Notes: a model not told the origin generated them from the sequence alone. DNA of 64,000 nucleotides from Paenibacillus tritici (GCF_013204885.1 NZ_JABMKX010000008.1:124001-188000); one strand, 5' to 3'; positions 25,549-36,197 are shown, counted from the first letter of the stretch. Numbers and translations: made by a program.

Positions 25549-26586
25549 TCAATTCCGAAAATACTGTATAACCCTTCCTCTGCCGCTCTGGTCCCCGCTC
25601 TCTGATCCAGCTACTTCCACCTCTGCAAAAGCTCCATTCACCAGCGTAACCTGCGGCGGCAGATGGCCGCAGTCGATGTCATACACAATCGGCAGTCCCA
25701 GCTCGATAGCCAGCTCCTGGTACACATCCTCTACGGTGTAATTCTCCACAGGGCGGTTAGCTGCGCTTCGGCCGAACATCAGGCCCGAGCAATGCTCGAA
25801 CCATCCGGCCAGCTTCATCTGCACCAGAGATCTGCGCAGATCCGTCACCGCCAGCTCACAGTTCTCCAGGTACCACAGGATAGGCTCATTCTGGATGTAA
25901 TGCTGCTGGAAATGCCGCACATCCCCATACGGCGTGCCGATGAGATGCCGGATTACGTCGATGCAGCCGCCCAGCAGGCGGCCCTGCATGGTTATTGTCT
26001 GATGGCCGACCGTCTTCCAGCTTGTCGTTTCGGTAAGATTGAACACATGGGGTGAAGGATCGCCGCCTCCCCATTCCAGCTGATACTGCTCCGAGGAATG
26101 CTGAACGACGGACCCACCGGTTGGGGTGGACAATACTTGTTCCCACATGGCCGTCACGCTGTCCGTCTCTTCTCCACGCAGATCAATGAAGTTCGTGCCG
26201 TGGGCGGTGGCAATACCTGTCCGAAGAGTTACTGCCAGCAGCAGCACACTGATATCGGAATAGCCGAGAATCCATTTACATTTCATCTGCCCGAAGTCCA
26301 CCTGCTCCAGCATCTCGATCAGCAGCTCTCCGCCCCATGGAGGGGCTACCAGCCCGATGCGCTCGTCAGCCATCATCCCGTTGAATTCAGCCGCACGCAC
26401 GCTGGCCGGGGCAGACTTGGCCTTCTCCTGCGTCCATGCCGTGGCTCCGCACTCTACGCCATAACCTTGCTTCTGCAGCCGCACACAGGCAAGCTCAAGC
26501 AGTTCACGAAGCTCCTCCCCCACTCCCGATGAAGGGGCTGTTACACCAATTACTGTCTTTTTGTCTAAAACCGGATATCTGATCAT
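25549..26586 (-). CDS. S66 family LD-carboxypeptidase / MccF-like peptidase
   Basis: A 345-residue serine peptidase of family S66. The nucleophile lies in GYSD (Ser110) after the nucleophile-elbow stretch, and the His of the triad is in DIDCGHLPPQ (near 308). Family members cleave the L-D peptide bond in recycled murein tetrapeptides or detoxify microcin C-like compounds. No signal peptide, so it acts in the cytosol. It is separate from a murein recycling operon, so the MccF-like role is equally possible. Confidence 0.88.
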   Translation of the reverse strand: MIRYPVLDKKTVIGVTAPSSGVGEELRELLELACVRLQKQGYGVECGATAWTQEKAKSAPASVRAAEFNGMMADERIGLVAPPWGGELLIEMLEQVDFGQMKCKWILGYSDISVLLLAVTLRTGIATAHGTNFIDLRGEETDSVTAMWEQVLSTPTGGSVVQHSSEQYQLEWGGGDPSPHVFNLTETTSWKTVGHQTITMQGRLLGGCIDVIRHLIGTPYGDVRHFQQHYIQNEPILWYLENCELAVTDLRRSLVQMKLAGWFEHCSGLMFGRSAANRPVENYTVEDVYQELAIELGLPIVYDIDCGHLPPQVTLVNGAFAEVEVAGSESGDQSGRGRVIQYFRN

Positions 26587-26614
26587 CCTGTAGTTCCTCC
26601 TGCTTGTTTAATAT

Positions 26615-26656
26615 TAAAAAAGTGATACCCAAACCTTAGCAGTCTGAATATCACTT
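26615..26656 (-). terminator. Terminator of the AI-2E-family permease gene
   Basis: On the minus strand AAGTGATA and TATCACTT pair around a 21-nt loop and are followed by TTTTAATATT. Confidence 0.7.
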
Positions 26657-26677
26657 ATGCTGTTTATAGATGTAGAA

Positions 26678-27706
26678 TCAGGCCTTTTCCTTATCCCGGT
26701 TGATATCCAGGATATCCAGGAAGAAGACAAAGATAGGAATCCCCAGAATCAGTCCCCATACACCGATATAATGCTCGGAGAACAGCAGCACGACTAAGGT
26801 GTAGAACATCGGCAGGTTCATTTTGGAGGACATCAGCTTCGGGTTAAGGAAGTACCCCTCAATGACATGCAATACAGCAATCATCGCCAGAATATAGACT
26901 GTCATGATCAGCCCGCCGGTGCTGTAGCCGATGATGCATAACGGAATAAGCGAAATAACGAAGCCGACAACGGGAATTAAGCTGAGCATGAAGATCATAA
27001 TGGAGAGGGCAAAGAGATACGGGAAGGGTTCGAAGAAGAAGCCCAGAATCCATAACCCCACAACTGTAAACAAGGTATTGAACAGCGCAATCAGGATCTG
27101 TGCTTCAATCACTTTGCCGAAGGAGGCTATAAATTTCCTGCCGAAGTACTCCAGTTCTACATAGAACCAGGATATCTTGCTGTCTCTCAGGCGCGTGGTG
27201 AAGCTGACGATTCTATTCTTCTCCAGGATGAAGACCAGACTTAGAATCGTCGATAAGACGAAGGTCGTTCCCCAGTTGCTGATTTTGAAGACGTATTCGA
27301 TCCCTTGATTCAGGTAGCTCTGGTAGTTCAGTTCCTTGACCGTATTGAACAAATACTGCATAATCTCATTCTGCGGAATATCATCAGAGGTTAGTGTGCC
27401 GAGAAATGCGGTTAGCTGCTTGATCTGCGAGAACACCTTGGGCAGATATTTGACCAGCGCAAGTACAATCATGGTGATGAGCGCCAGATACAATATAATG
27501 ATAATGACCTTGCTGTTCACCTTCACAAATTTGCCGATCCGTTTGCTGAGCAGCACCTGAAAGCTGTTCATTACGTAGGCGATCAGGAAGGTCAGCAGCA
27601 CGAGATTAAGCATGTCTCTAATACTGTACAGCAGCAGTCCTATCAGTGCCAAAATCAAGAAGCGACGGACTGTTAAATTTGCAATATAACGCTTGAATAC
27701 ATCCAT
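26678..27706 (-). CDS. AI-2E family (PerM-like) membrane transporter
   Basis: A 342-residue membrane protein with about eight helices, starting with a helix pair near residues 10-55 (FLILALIGLLLYSIRDML). The C-terminal part has the conserved FFEPFPYLFALSIMIFMLSLIPVVG-type region and VIEGYFLNPKLM. Families of this type export small molecules or act in Na+(Li+)/H+ antiport; the substrate here is unknown. The start at 27706 follows AAGGG; upstream codons to 27793 are probably not translated. Confidence 0.88.
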   Translation of the reverse strand: MDVFKRYIANLTVRRFLILALIGLLLYSIRDMLNLVLLTFLIAYVMNSFQVLLSKRIGKFVKVNSKVIIIILYLALITMIVLALVKYLPKVFSQIKQLTAFLGTLTSDDIPQNEIMQYLFNTVKELNYQSYLNQGIEYVFKISNWGTTFVLSTILSLVFILEKNRIVSFTTRLRDSKISWFYVELEYFGRKFIASFGKVIEAQILIALFNTLFTVVGLWILGFFFEPFPYLFALSIMIFMLSLIPVVGFVISLIPLCIIGYSTGGLIMTVYILAMIAVLHVIEGYFLNPKLMSSKMNLPMFYTLVVLLFSEHYIGVWGLILGIPIFVFFLDILDINRDKEKA

Positions 27707-27929
27707 TGTTCCCTTGTTCCTCTCCATTCGCTGGCGATTAGGATTTTTTATTATAGTGTACCGTACCGAAAACAAATATAGCAACTTCGGCACCGCCCAA
27801 TTCTGCGAAAAAACAAACTTTATGTCATCTTACCGGAATTTCCTCTGCTATATGCTATAATATGGGCAAAATTGTATAAGTTTAACGTGTGAAGGCTATA
27901 GATTTCAAATAAATGGAGGCTGTATTCTT

Positions 27930-28769
27930 ATGAAACAAGTTATCTGTATTACCGGGGCTTCCTCGGGCATCGGCCTCGCAACCGCCATGAAGTTCGCGCA
28001 GGAAGGCTGGGCCGTCTATGCCGGGACCCGCCATCTGGAGCGCGAGCAGGAGCGGTACCGTGATGTGGACGGTCTGCAGTTCGTAGAGCTGGAGGTCACT
28101 CAGCCGGAGAGCATTCAGCAGGTCATGGACCGGATTGAACAGGAGCAGGGCAAGCTGGATGTCTTGTTCTGCAATGCGGGGTTCGGCTACCTTAGAGCGC
28201 TCGGGCAGGCGCCGTTCCCTGAGATCCAGGATGTCTTCGACACCAACGTTTACGGGGTTATGCATACGATCAGGGCCGCACTGCCACTGCTGCGCAAGAC
28301 CGGTTACGGCCATATTGTGGCGACCTCCAGTGTCGGCGGACTGATTGGCCAACCGATGAATGAGATCTACTGTGCCAGCAAATTCGCGGTGGAAGGGCTG
28401 CTGGAGAGTCTGGCAACCTATTACAAGCCGCAGTTCAATATCGACATCACTCTGCTTGAACCCGGGGCCATCGCTACCGAATTCAACAACACCGTGCTGG
28501 GGCATGTGGCTAGCACCGGCGGCATCCTCGAAGACGAATATAAGGCGGTCCTCGATGCCTATAGAGGAACGTTCCTGGAGCGGAATGTAGAGCCGCAGAC
28601 TGCGGAATCCGTAGCGGATGTCATGTGGGAGCTGGTCCGGCTGGAGACCAAGCCGCTGCGCCTGCGCACCTCGGAGCGGGCCGAAGAATTCGTCGCGCGC
28701 AAGGTCAGCACAGACCCTACCGGACTGGACGGAGTGCTGAGCACCCGCCGAATCCAGTTGAATATGTAA
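27930..28769 (+). CDS. Classical short-chain dehydrogenase
   Basis: A 279-residue NADP-dependent oxidoreductase. Visible are TGASSGIGLATAM (residues 8-20), CNAGFGYL, catalytic Ser in ATSSVGG and YCASK (Tyr-x-x-x-Lys). GGAGG lies 10 nt before the ATG. The long C-terminal extension is typical of the retinol-dehydrogenase-like SDR branch. It is monocistronic with a strong terminator; the substrate is unknown. Confidence 0.92.
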   Translation: MKQVICITGASSGIGLATAMKFAQEGWAVYAGTRHLEREQERYRDVDGLQFVELEVTQPESIQQVMDRIEQEQGKLDVLFCNAGFGYLRALGQAPFPEIQDVFDTNVYGVMHTIRAALPLLRKTGYGHIVATSSVGGLIGQPMNEIYCASKFAVEGLLESLATYYKPQFNIDITLLEPGAIATEFNNTVLGHVASTGGILEDEYKAVLDAYRGTFLERNVEPQTAESVADVMWELVRLETKPLRLRTSERAEEFVARKVSTDPTGLDGVLSTRRIQLNM

Positions 28770-28792
28770 TCACTACGGCCCCTATAGAATAT

Positions 28793-28830
28793 AGAAGAAG
28801 CCCTGTCCACCTAGCGACAGGGCTTCTTCT
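28793..28830. terminator. Perfect bidirectional terminator
   Basis: AGAAGAAGCCCTGTC and GACAGGGCTTCTTCT form a 15-bp perfect stem with an 8-nt loop between the SDR gene and the converging hypothetical gene. Confidence 0.9.
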
Positions 28831-28870
28831 TATATGGGGAACCGGAATATCCTTCACCCCTTCTCGGCTC

Positions 28871-29317
28871 CTAACGCTGAATGGGCTTGATCAAGTACGT
28901 TCCAGCGCTGCCATCCGAGGCAGAACCGCCGGTAATCTCCCAGCCGTAGGACAATACCTTCTGCAGCCGGATGCTCTCAGCCTCCGTCAATTCTGCCTCC
29001 ACGGCTTCCTGGCCTTCCGCAAGCTCCAGCTTCGCTTCGATTCCGAGTGCAACAGCAATCCAGGTGCGGATACCACGGATGGTATTATATTTGATCTGAT
29101 AGCCCTCCAAGACAGCCTGGCGGAACAATTCCGGCTGTTCATCGGCAAGTGCAGACAGCTGCCCATAGTCGAACCCGTATTCACTCTCATCCGCCGGCAG
29201 ATCCTTTTCCCCTACCCGGCGCAGCAGTTCTTCGTCAGACCCGCTCAGCGAACGCAGCGATTCCAGCAGCAGGGCATCCCATTGCGATAGCTTCACCTTA
29301 TTCTGTACATCTCCCAT
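28871..29317 (-). CDS. Hypothetical protein
   Basis: A 148-residue acidic soluble protein (MGDVQNKVKLSQWDALLLES to SDGSAGTYLIKPIQR). The start at 29317 is supported by GGGAGG 8 nt upstream. The middle is helical (GYQIKYNTIRGIRTWIAVAL) and contains no recognised motif. It shares a terminator with the SDR gene in convergent layout. Confidence 0.75.
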   Translation of the reverse strand: MGDVQNKVKLSQWDALLLESLRSLSGSDEELLRRVGEKDLPADESEYGFDYGQLSALADEQPELFRQAVLEGYQIKYNTIRGIRTWIAVALGIEAKLELAEGQEAVEAELTEAESIRLQKVLSYGWEITGGSASDGSAGTYLIKPIQR

Positions 29318-29495
29318 GATATAACCTCCCTTTAAGCGGTATTGTACAACAGCCTTCGGGCAGACAGCAATCCAGGTGTTCTCACGCAAGCAGCTATTTA
29401 TTTCGGGGAATGAGGGTTAATCAGTTACTTCTCTAAATATATTGAATACATATAATTCATATCAACTATTCACGAATCCAAGGGGATGTTCTATC

Positions 29496-29528
29496 ATGTT
29501 GAGCTTATTCTGGAGTGGCCTGCTATGA
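29496..29528 (+). CDS. Possible 10-codon leader peptide coupled to the glycosyltransferase
   Basis: AAGGGG (29480-29485) is followed after 10 nt by ATG and ten codons (MLSLFWSGLL). Its TGA overlaps the glycosyltransferase ATG (ATGA). The main gene has only a weak GGAG upstream, so translation may depend on reading this peptide. Confidence 0.4.
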   Translation: MLSLFWSGLL

Positions 29529-31462
29529 ATTCAAAAAGAATCCGGGTGCTGCTGGGCAGCCCGATCCATCAGAAACCGGCAATCCTGGAGCAATTCCTGA
29601 ACTCTCTACTGCGCCTGAACTTAGGGCATATTGATCTGGATTACTATCTTATAGACGATAACCAGGATGAAGCCTCCAGTGAGCTGCTGCAGCAGTTCGC
29701 CAGCCAAAGCGGCCGTTCCGTCTTCCTGCAAGCCTCCGGCTATCGTGATGACTATATCCGGGATGAGAACACCCATGTCTGGCATTCCAGTCTGGTCTGG
29801 AAGGTGGCCGGCTTCAAGAATCTGATGATCCGGCGGGCGGAGGCCTTCGGCTATGACTACCTGTTCCTGATCGATTCCGATCTCATTCTTCATCCGGGTA
29901 CGCTGCTGCATCTGATCAGTACAGGTAAGGACATTATCTCCGAAATATTCTGGACTAAGTGGCAGCCTAATACGCTTATGCAGCCGCAGGTCTGGATGCA
30001 TGACGAATACAACCAGTGGGAAGTTCTCCCAGGAGAACAACTCTCGCCTGAAGAGATCCGGCGCCGCTTCTACGCATTTCTGCTGAGAATGCAGCAGCCC
30101 GGAGTCTACGAGGTCGGCGGACTTGGCGCCTGCACGCTGATCAGCAGCCGGGCCATCGGGTCCGGCGTCAGCTACGACCGGGTCCCCAACATCTCCTACT
30201 GGGGAGAGGACCGCCATTTCTGCATCCGTGCAGCGGCCCTCGGCATTCCGCTGTTTGTGGACACCCATTTCCCGGCGCTGCATCTCTACAGAGACAGCGA
30301 TCTGGACCTGGTGGCAGAGTTCATCCGGCTGACATCAGACGCGGAGACCGCTATAGCTGAGGAGGAGTCCGCTGACGACTCCGAATCACCGGGGGGTCAG
30401 GCTGGAGCGGAGCCAGCCGGAGCGCACGGGGCTGCGCTGCCGGGCAGCGCAGGTACAGCAGCCGGTGCGGATCTGACCGGCGATGCAGAGGCAGCACCCG
30501 CTGACAAAAGGGTGCAGGAGGCAGGAGCAGAGTGGGAAGCACTCTGGACGCAAGCCGAGGCCCGGCGGCGCTTGTCCAAGGAGCCGGACGGGGACGACGA
30601 TACTGGCGGTGCAGCTCTGGAAGCTGCTGAAGCAGACGGGGCAGAGATGGCAGATCCGACAGCAGGCGCGGGTGCGGACGGCTCCGGGGAAGCAGCCTCT
30701 GAGAGACTGCAAGCTGCTTCCGGAGAGGTTGCCGCCCCGGCAGTGGCACCGGCCACTGCTGCCCCCCGGCCTAAGCTGACCCTTACCATGATTGTCAAGA
30801 ATGAAGGCTCACGGTTTCTGCGGCAGGTCCTTCTGGAACACCGCAAATATATTGATGAAGCGGTCATCATCGACGACGGCAGTACGGATGACACGGCAGA
30901 CATCTGCCGCGAGGTCCTTCAGGGTATTCCGCTTCATCTGATCTGCAATCCTGTCTCCAAATTCCACCATGAATCGGAGCTGCGCAAGCAGCAGTGGGAT
31001 GCGGTGGTAGCCACCCGTCCAGAGTGGATTCTCAATCTGGATGCGGATGAGATGTTTGAAGACCGGTTCCCGGAAGAAGTGGATTCTCTGCTGCGCACGG
31101 ACAATTGCGAATTATTCTGCTTCCGGCTCTACGATTTCTGGAGTGAGACCCATTACCGTGAGGATCTCTACTGGCGGGCACACTTCAGCTACCGGCCGTT
31201 CCTGCTCCGCTACCGGGAGAACTTCAACTATCTATGGAACAACCTCCCGCAGCATTGCGGGCGGCTGCCGGAGAATATTTTTGAGTTGCGCCATCAGTTA
31301 AGCAACCTGCGTCTGAAGCATCTCGGCTGGTCGAAGCCGGAATACCGCGAGCAGAAATATTTACGCTATATGCAGCTGGACCCGAACGGACAATACGGCT
31401 GGAAGGAACAGTATGAGTCTATCCTTGACCCGCAGCCTTATCTGGTGCCTTGGAGAGAATAA
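29525..31462 (+). CDS. Two-domain GT2-like glycosyltransferase with long low-complexity linker
   Basis: A 645-residue cytosolic protein. The N-terminal domain (1-270) begins RIRVLLGSPIHQKPAILEQF and has a DxD motif in FLIDSDLILHPG and WGEDRHFCIRA. Residues 272-415 are an Ala/Gly/Glu/Asp-rich linker without predicted structure. The C-terminal domain (416-645) is a GT2 fold with TMIVKNEGSRF, DDGSTDDT and NLDADEMF. Two transferases in one chain could add two sugars in turn (inference). Start 29525 is used because the domain begins there; the frame is open to 29486. It stands alone, followed by a terminator. Confidence 0.85.
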   Translation: MNSKRIRVLLGSPIHQKPAILEQFLNSLLRLNLGHIDLDYYLIDDNQDEASSELLQQFASQSGRSVFLQASGYRDDYIRDENTHVWHSSLVWKVAGFKNLMIRRAEAFGYDYLFLIDSDLILHPGTLLHLISTGKDIISEIFWTKWQPNTLMQPQVWMHDEYNQWEVLPGEQLSPEEIRRRFYAFLLRMQQPGVYEVGGLGACTLISSRAIGSGVSYDRVPNISYWGEDRHFCIRAAALGIPLFVDTHFPALHLYRDSDLDLVAEFIRLTSDAETAIAEEESADDSESPGGQAGAEPAGAHGAALPGSAGTAAGADLTGDAEAAPADKRVQEAGAEWEALWTQAEARRRLSKEPDGDDDTGGAALEAAEADGAEMADPTAGAGADGSGEAASERLQAASGEVAAPAVAPATAAPRPKLTLTMIVKNEGSRFLRQVLLEHRKYIDEAVIIDDGSTDDTADICREVLQGIPLHLICNPVSKFHHESELRKQQWDAVVATRPEWILNLDADEMFEDRFPEEVDSLLRTDNCELFCFRLYDFWSETHYREDLYWRAHFSYRPFLLRYRENFNYLWNNLPQHCGRLPENIFELRHQLSNLRLKHLGWSKPEYREQKYLRYMQLDPNGQYGWKEQYESILDPQPYLVPWRE

Positions 31463-31477
31463 AATTCCTTATATTTC

Positions 31478-31526
31478 AAAGAAAAAGCGCTCCAGCCTTA
31501 AGCTTAAGGCGGAACGCTTTTTCTTT
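31478..31526. terminator. Bidirectional terminator between GT and clpB
   Basis: AAAGAAAAAGCG pairs with CGCTTTTTCTTT, with an inner GCCTTAAGCTTAAGGC palindrome. It ends both the glycosyltransferase gene and the converging clpB operon. Confidence 0.85.
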
Positions 31527-31572
31527 GATTTGCAGCAGCCCTCTGCTGTGGAGACAGTGGTCTGACCCCAGG

Positions 31573-34215
31573 TTACACGGAGCTTACTGTCTCCGCAGGC
31601 TCCGGTCTCGTGATCTGCACGGTCAATTCGCCGCCAGTTTCATCCACCGCCATCACGGAGCCTTCCTCCGCTTCTCCGGCGATCAGCGCACGCGCCACCC
31701 GGGTCTCCAGGCTGCGCTGGATGAACCGCTTCAGCGGTCTGGCACCGTAGACGGAATCGAAGCCTTCCTCGGCAATGAAGCGGACCGCCCGGTCACTGAG
31801 CGTGAGGCCGATATTCCGCTCTGCCAATCGCAGGCGCAGGCCGTTCGCCAGCTTCACCACGATCTGCTGGGTCTCATCCAGCGTCAGCGGCTTGAACATC
31901 ACGATATCGTCCACCCGGTTAAGGAACTCTGGACGGAAATGGCCGCTAAGCTCCTTCATCACCCGGTCCTTAACGGCTTCCGTCAGTTCGCCATTGTCGT
32001 CCGTGCCTTGAATCAGATGCGGCGAGCCGATATTGGAGGTCATAATGATGATCGTATTCTTGAAGTCAACCACCCGGCCCTGCGAGTCGGTCAGCCGCCC
32101 GTCATCCAGCAGCTGCAGAAGAATATTGAACACATCGGGATGGGCCTTCTCCACCTCATCGAGCAGTACCACGGTGTAGGGCTGGCGGCGTACCGCTTCC
32201 GTCAGCTGGCCTCCTTCTTCATAGCCGACATATCCCGGAGGCGCGCCCACCAGGCGGGAGACACTGTGCTTCTCCATATACTCGGACATGTCGATACGGA
32301 TCATGCCGTCCTCGCGGTCGAATAGCGATACCGCCAGCGCTTTGGCCAGCTCGGTCTTCCCGACACCGGTCGGCCCCAGGAACAGGAACGAGCCAATGGG
32401 GCGGTTCGGGTCCTTGATCCCGGCTCTTGCCCGGAGTACAGCGTCCGCCACCAGCCTGACGGCCTCCTCCTGCCCGACCACCCGTTCATGCAGCGTGTCC
32501 TCCAGCCGCAGCAGCTTATCGCGCTCGCCTTCCACCAGTCTGCTTACCGGAACTCCGGTCCAGCGGGAGACAATATCGGCGATCTCCTCCTCTGTCACCG
32601 CTTCACGCAGCAGCCGGGTCTCCTGATCCTGCTGTGCCGCTTCCTCCGCAGCCTTCAGCTGCCGCTCCAGATCAGGAATAATGCCGTAGCTTAATTCTGC
32701 TGACTTATTAAGATCGTAGATCTCCTGGGCATCGACCAGGTCTTTGCGGGCCTGCTCTAACATCTTTTTCAGCTCGCGGATGCCCTGAATCGCCGACTTC
32801 TCCTTCTCCCAGCGGACGGTCATGCCCAGATGCTTCTCCTTGAGGTCCGCCAGCTCCCGCTGGAGAAGCTCCAGACGGCGTCCGCTGGCCTCGTCGGTTT
32901 CTTTCTTGAGCGCGGCTTCCTCAATCTCCATCTGCATCAGACGGCGGGTCACCTCGTCCATCTCACCTGGCATGGAGTCAATCTCCGTGCGGATCATCGC
33001 ACAGGCTTCATCCACCAGGTCAATCGCCTTATCCGGCAGGAACCGGTCCGTAATATAGCGGTTCGATAATACGCCCGCTGCGACCAGGGCGCTGTCATGG
33101 ATTTTGACCCCGTGATGCACCTCGAAGCGTTCCTTGAGGCCGCGCAGGATCGAAATGGTATCCTCCACATCCGGTTCGCTGACCAGCACCTGCTGGAAGC
33201 GGCGTTCGAGCGCCGGGTCTTTCTCGATGTATTTGCGGTATTCATCCAGCGTCGTCGCCCCGATACAGTGCAGCTCTCCCCGGGCCAGCATGGGCTTCAG
33301 CATGTTGCCCGCGTCCATGGCTCCCTCGGTCTTGCCCGCACCGACAATCGTATGCAGCTCATCAATGAACAGAATAATCCGTCCGTCGCTCTCGCGGATT
33401 TCCTTCAGCACGGCCTGGAGCCGCTCCTCGAATTCCCCGCGGTATTTGGCCCCGGCAATCAGGGCACTCATATCCAGCGAGAAAATGGTCTTGTCCTTCA
33501 GCCCCTCCGGCACATCCCGGCGGACAATCCGGTGGGCCAGCCCTTCGACAATCGCAGTTTTGCCGACACCCGGTTCCCCGATCAGCACGGGGTTGTTCTT
33601 GGTCTTGCGGGAGAGGATACGGATCACCCGGCGGATCTCGGCATCGCGTCCGATCACCGGATCAATCTTGCCTGCCCGCACCTCGGCTACAAGATCGCGG
33701 CCGTACTTCTCCAGCACCTCATAGGTGGCTTCCGGCTCGCGGCTGGTCACCCGCTGGTGCCCGCGGATCTCCGCCAGCACCTCTAATAGCTTCTCCCGGG
33801 TAATCCCCCGGCTTGTGAACAAGCCGCGCAGCTCGCGGTTCCCGCTGCGGGAGTCCGAGACCATCGCCAGCACGGCATGCTCTACGGCCACGAATTCGTC
33901 CTGCATCTTCGCCGCTTCCTGCTCTGCCTGCTCCAGCATGGCGATCAGCGCGGGCGAAGCGTAACGCCGCATCGTGCCCGCCCCGCTTCCACTTACACTC
34001 GGCTTCCGCTGGAGCAGCGTCTCCGTATCCTGCAGCAGCCCGGCAGCGGGAATATTCATCTTCTGCAGCAGCCGCGGCAGCAGACCTTCATGCTGCTGAA
34101 GCAGCGCCTTCAGCAGATGGAGATTGTCAATCTCCTGATGCCCGCCGGAAGCAGCCAGCGACTGGGCGTCTGCAACAGCTTCCTGCAGCTTCTGGGTAAG
34201 CTTATTGAAATCCAT
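31573..34215 (-). CDS. clpB: ATP-dependent disaggregase ClpB
   Basis: An 880-residue hexameric AAA+ chaperone that, with DnaK/DnaJ, pulls proteins out of aggregates in the cytosol. An N-terminal Clp repeat domain (1-150) is followed by NBD1 with GEPGVGKT (about 208) and [11 protein letters not shown], the ClpB-specific coiled-coil middle domain (about 410-530), and NBD2 with GPTGVGKT (about 615) and [12 protein letters not shown]. No ClpP-binding loop is evident, as expected for ClpB. Start 34215 follows GGAAAGG. It is the last gene of the hsp20/dnaJ-like/clpB group. Confidence 0.96.
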   Translation of the reverse strand: MDFNKLTQKLQEAVADAQSLAASGGHQEIDNLHLLKALLQQHEGLLPRLLQKMNIPAAGLLQDTETLLQRKPSVSGSGAGTMRRYASPALIAMLEQAEQEAAKMQDEFVAVEHAVLAMVSDSRSGNRELRGLFTSRGITREKLLEVLAEIRGHQRVTSREPEATYEVLEKYGRDLVAEVRAGKIDPVIGRDAEIRRVIRILSRKTKNNPVLIGEPGVGKTAIVEGLAHRIVRRDVPEGLKDKTIFSLDMSALIAGAKYRGEFEERLQAVLKEIRESDGRIILFIDELHTIVGAGKTEGAMDAGNMLKPMLARGELHCIGATTLDEYRKYIEKDPALERRFQQVLVSEPDVEDTISILRGLKERFEVHHGVKIHDSALVAAGVLSNRYITDRFLPDKAIDLVDEACAMIRTEIDSMPGEMDEVTRRLMQMEIEEAALKKETDEASGRRLELLQRELADLKEKHLGMTVRWEKEKSAIQGIRELKKMLEQARKDLVDAQEIYDLNKSAELSYGIIPDLERQLKAAEEAAQQDQETRLLREAVTEEEIADIVSRWTGVPVSRLVEGERDKLLRLEDTLHERVVGQEEAVRLVADAVLRARAGIKDPNRPIGSFLFLGPTGVGKTELAKALAVSLFDREDGMIRIDMSEYMEKHSVSRLVGAPPGYVGYEEGGQLTEAVRRQPYTVVLLDEVEKAHPDVFNILLQLLDDGRLTDSQGRVVDFKNTIIIMTSNIGSPHLIQGTDDNGELTEAVKDRVMKELSGHFRPEFLNRVDDIVMFKPLTLDETQQIVVKLANGLRLRLAERNIGLTLSDRAVRFIAEEGFDSVYGARPLKRFIQRSLETRVARALIAGEAEEGSVMAVDETGGELTVQITRPEPAETVSSV

Positions 34216-34317
34216 AGGATCATCGCCTTTCCATTCATTTATGCTGCTGCAGCCCCAGCCGCAGCATTCCATATGTCAGTTCAGCCGGATAACAAACCGC
34301 CGCGTTTATATTCATGA

Positions 34318-35322
34318 TTACCCTGTTGTCGCCCTACGCCGCTGCGCCCAGCCTGAAGGGTGGCGTTTCGCCCCGGCCTGGAAGCTGCCGGAATCGGCAA
34401 GCTGGCGGTACAGCTTCTTCTCCGCCTCCGATGTCTCTGCCGGAACGACAATCTCAATCCGGAACAGGATATCACCGTTCGTCCCGTCAGAACGTCTCAG
34501 ACCCTTCCCGGAGAGGCGCAGCGTTCTGCCGTTCGCCATACCTGCGGGGATCTTCAGCTTCACGCTGCTGCCATCCGGCAGCGCTACCTTGGCTTCCCCG
34601 CCAAGCACAGCCTGCCAGGGGGCAATCTCAACTGTGCCGAGCAGATCCCCGCCGTCCGGTTCATAGATATCATGGGGCAGGAGACGCAGCGAGATCAGCA
34701 GATCGCCCCCCTGGCCCGCCCCGCTTCCGCCGCCGGGCACCCGGATCACTGTCCCTTCGGCTGAACGTGCCGGAATCTGCACATTCAGGTCCTTGCCGGC
34801 CGCCTGTACGCTGATATTGCCGCCTCTGTAGGCCTGCTCCAGGGTAATCTCAAGCTGGGCCTGCATCGTACTGAACTCATCAGCCCATGAACTGCCCCCG
34901 GAACGGCCCTCTCCGCTCCCGGAGAAGAAGTCGAAGCCGCTGCGTTCAGCAGCTCCCCGGCTGCCGAAGAACATCCCGAACAGATCCTCCTCGGGGATGC
35001 CGCCGGAAGCAGAGGCTCCGCTGCCCCAGTCCGGGCCAAACGGCGATTCCCATGACGCAGAGGAGGCTGCCCCGTGATTCCGCTGCCCCCGCGACCCTGC
35101 GTAGCCGGTTCCATAGCGAAGCTCCTCATCATAGCTTCTGCGCTTCTCTTCGTCACCCAGCACCTCATAGGCTTCCGCCGCTTCCTTGAACCTCGCCTCT
35201 GCCTCCGGGGCCTTGTTGACATCGGGATGCCATTTTTTGGCCAGCCTCTGATAGGCCTTCTTGATCTCCTGCTTCGAGGCCTGCCTGTCTACGCCCAGAT
35301 GCTCATAGTAATTTGCCGCCAC
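34318..35322 (-). CDS. DnaJ/CbpA-like co-chaperone
   Basis: A 334-residue J-domain protein. The J domain (3-68) carries the essential HPD in KKWHPDVNK. It is followed by a Gly/Ser-rich region (about 75-145) and the two C-terminal substrate-binding beta domains ([12 protein letters not shown], then [15 protein letters not shown]). The zinc-finger domain of true DnaJ is missing, so it is CbpA-type. The GTG start follows AGGAGGAGG. It probably hands substrates to DnaK together with ClpB. The 294-bp gap (35323-35615) before it holds no gene that I can support. Confidence 0.93.
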   Translation of the reverse strand: MAANYYEHLGVDRQASKQEIKKAYQRLAKKWHPDVNKAPEAEARFKEAAEAYEVLGDEEKRRSYDEELRYGTGYAGSRGQRNHGAASSASWESPFGPDWGSGASASGGIPEEDLFGMFFGSRGAAERSGFDFFSGSGEGRSGGSSWADEFSTMQAQLEITLEQAYRGGNISVQAAGKDLNVQIPARSAEGTVIRVPGGGSGAGQGGDLLISLRLLPHDIYEPDGGDLLGTVEIAPWQAVLGGEAKVALPDGSSVKLKIPAGMANGRTLRLSGKGLRRSDGTNGDILFRIEIVVPAETSEAEKKLYRQLADSGSFQAGAKRHPSGWAQRRRATTG

Positions 35323-35615
35323 CGGTACCTCCTCCTTTCGTATAATGGGAACCTCTTACTGCATATCGTCCTGTATCAAGCCTATTCCTGGCCTGGACGA
35401 TTATTCGCCCTATCCTTCCTCCGGGGAAAAGACGCATTATAGCCGGTAACCCCACTACAATGCGCCTTGATATGATAGTGCTATATGAAAAGCCCGGCGG
35501 AATCCTGCTGCCGACTAAGGAACCGGATAGGCCAGCGGCGGCGGCCGCTCAGCCCGGGATTCCCGCGTAAAGCGGCTGCTCCAACCAGACTTGGAAGTCA
35601 ACCTTCCTCTACAGC

Positions 35616-36089
35616 TTACTCCAGCTGCTGCGGATCTGAAGCATTCCCGCCATCCTGAATCTCAATCCGTTTGCCCTGCGGCTTCTGCCGCTTCGGAACC
35701 TCCAGACTCAGCACCCCGTCCTTCAGAGACGCGCGGATACTCTCTTCAGCGATATCCTGAACGTAGAAGCGGCGCACATATTCACCATACCGCCGTTCCC
35801 GGCGCACGGTCTGATGCTCCTTGTTCTCTTCGTTCTTCTCTTCTTTGCGCACGGCCTTGATCGTCAAGTAAGGGCTGGAATAATCAATGTCGATTTCTTC
35901 TTTCCGGAAGCCCGGAAGCTCGGCCTCGATCAGATACGCCCCTTCACTCTCGCGGATATCCGTCCGGAAGGACAACGTGGAGCTTGTCAGCGGTGCGAAG
36001 AAATCATCATTGAACACTTCATTCAGCGATTTAGCCAGCGCACCAAATGCATCATCTCTGCGTTTACCAAAAGGAACTAAATCAAACAT
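35616..36089 (-). CDS. Small heat shock protein Hsp20
   Basis: A 157-residue holdase. The alpha-crystallin domain spans about 38-135 (FRTDIRESEGAYLIEAELPG to LKDGVLSLEVPKR), with the GVLxLxxPK signature at its end. It binds unfolding proteins without ATP, keeping them for ClpB/DnaK. AGGAG lies 8 nt before the ATG at 36089; an ATG lies one codon earlier. Two CtsR-type operators and a good promoter are upstream. Confidence 0.94.
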   Translation of the reverse strand: MFDLVPFGKRRDDAFGALAKSLNEVFNDDFFAPLTSSTLSFRTDIRESEGAYLIEAELPGFRKEEIDIDYSSPYLTIKAVRKEEKNEENKEHQTVRRERRYGEYVRRFYVQDIAEESIRASLKDGVLSLEVPKRQKPQGKRIEIQDGGNASDPQQLE

Positions 36090-36142
36090 CATCCATTCTC
36101 CTCTCATTTGACTTGTAGTTTTAGTTTGGTCATGGGTTCGAC

Positions 36143-36197
36143 TTTGACTTTGTCTGACCTATGGCTTTATTATAGTCTGCATCCACCGGGATGACAA
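36143..36197 (-). promoter_or_regulatory. hsp20 promoter with overlapping CtsR-type operator
   Basis: On the minus strand TTGTCA (36192-36197), 17 nt, TATAAT (36169-36174). Immediately downstream is GGTCAGA-CAA-AGTCAAA (36143-36159), a near match to the CtsR heptad repeat. It covers the transcription start. Confidence 0.8.
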
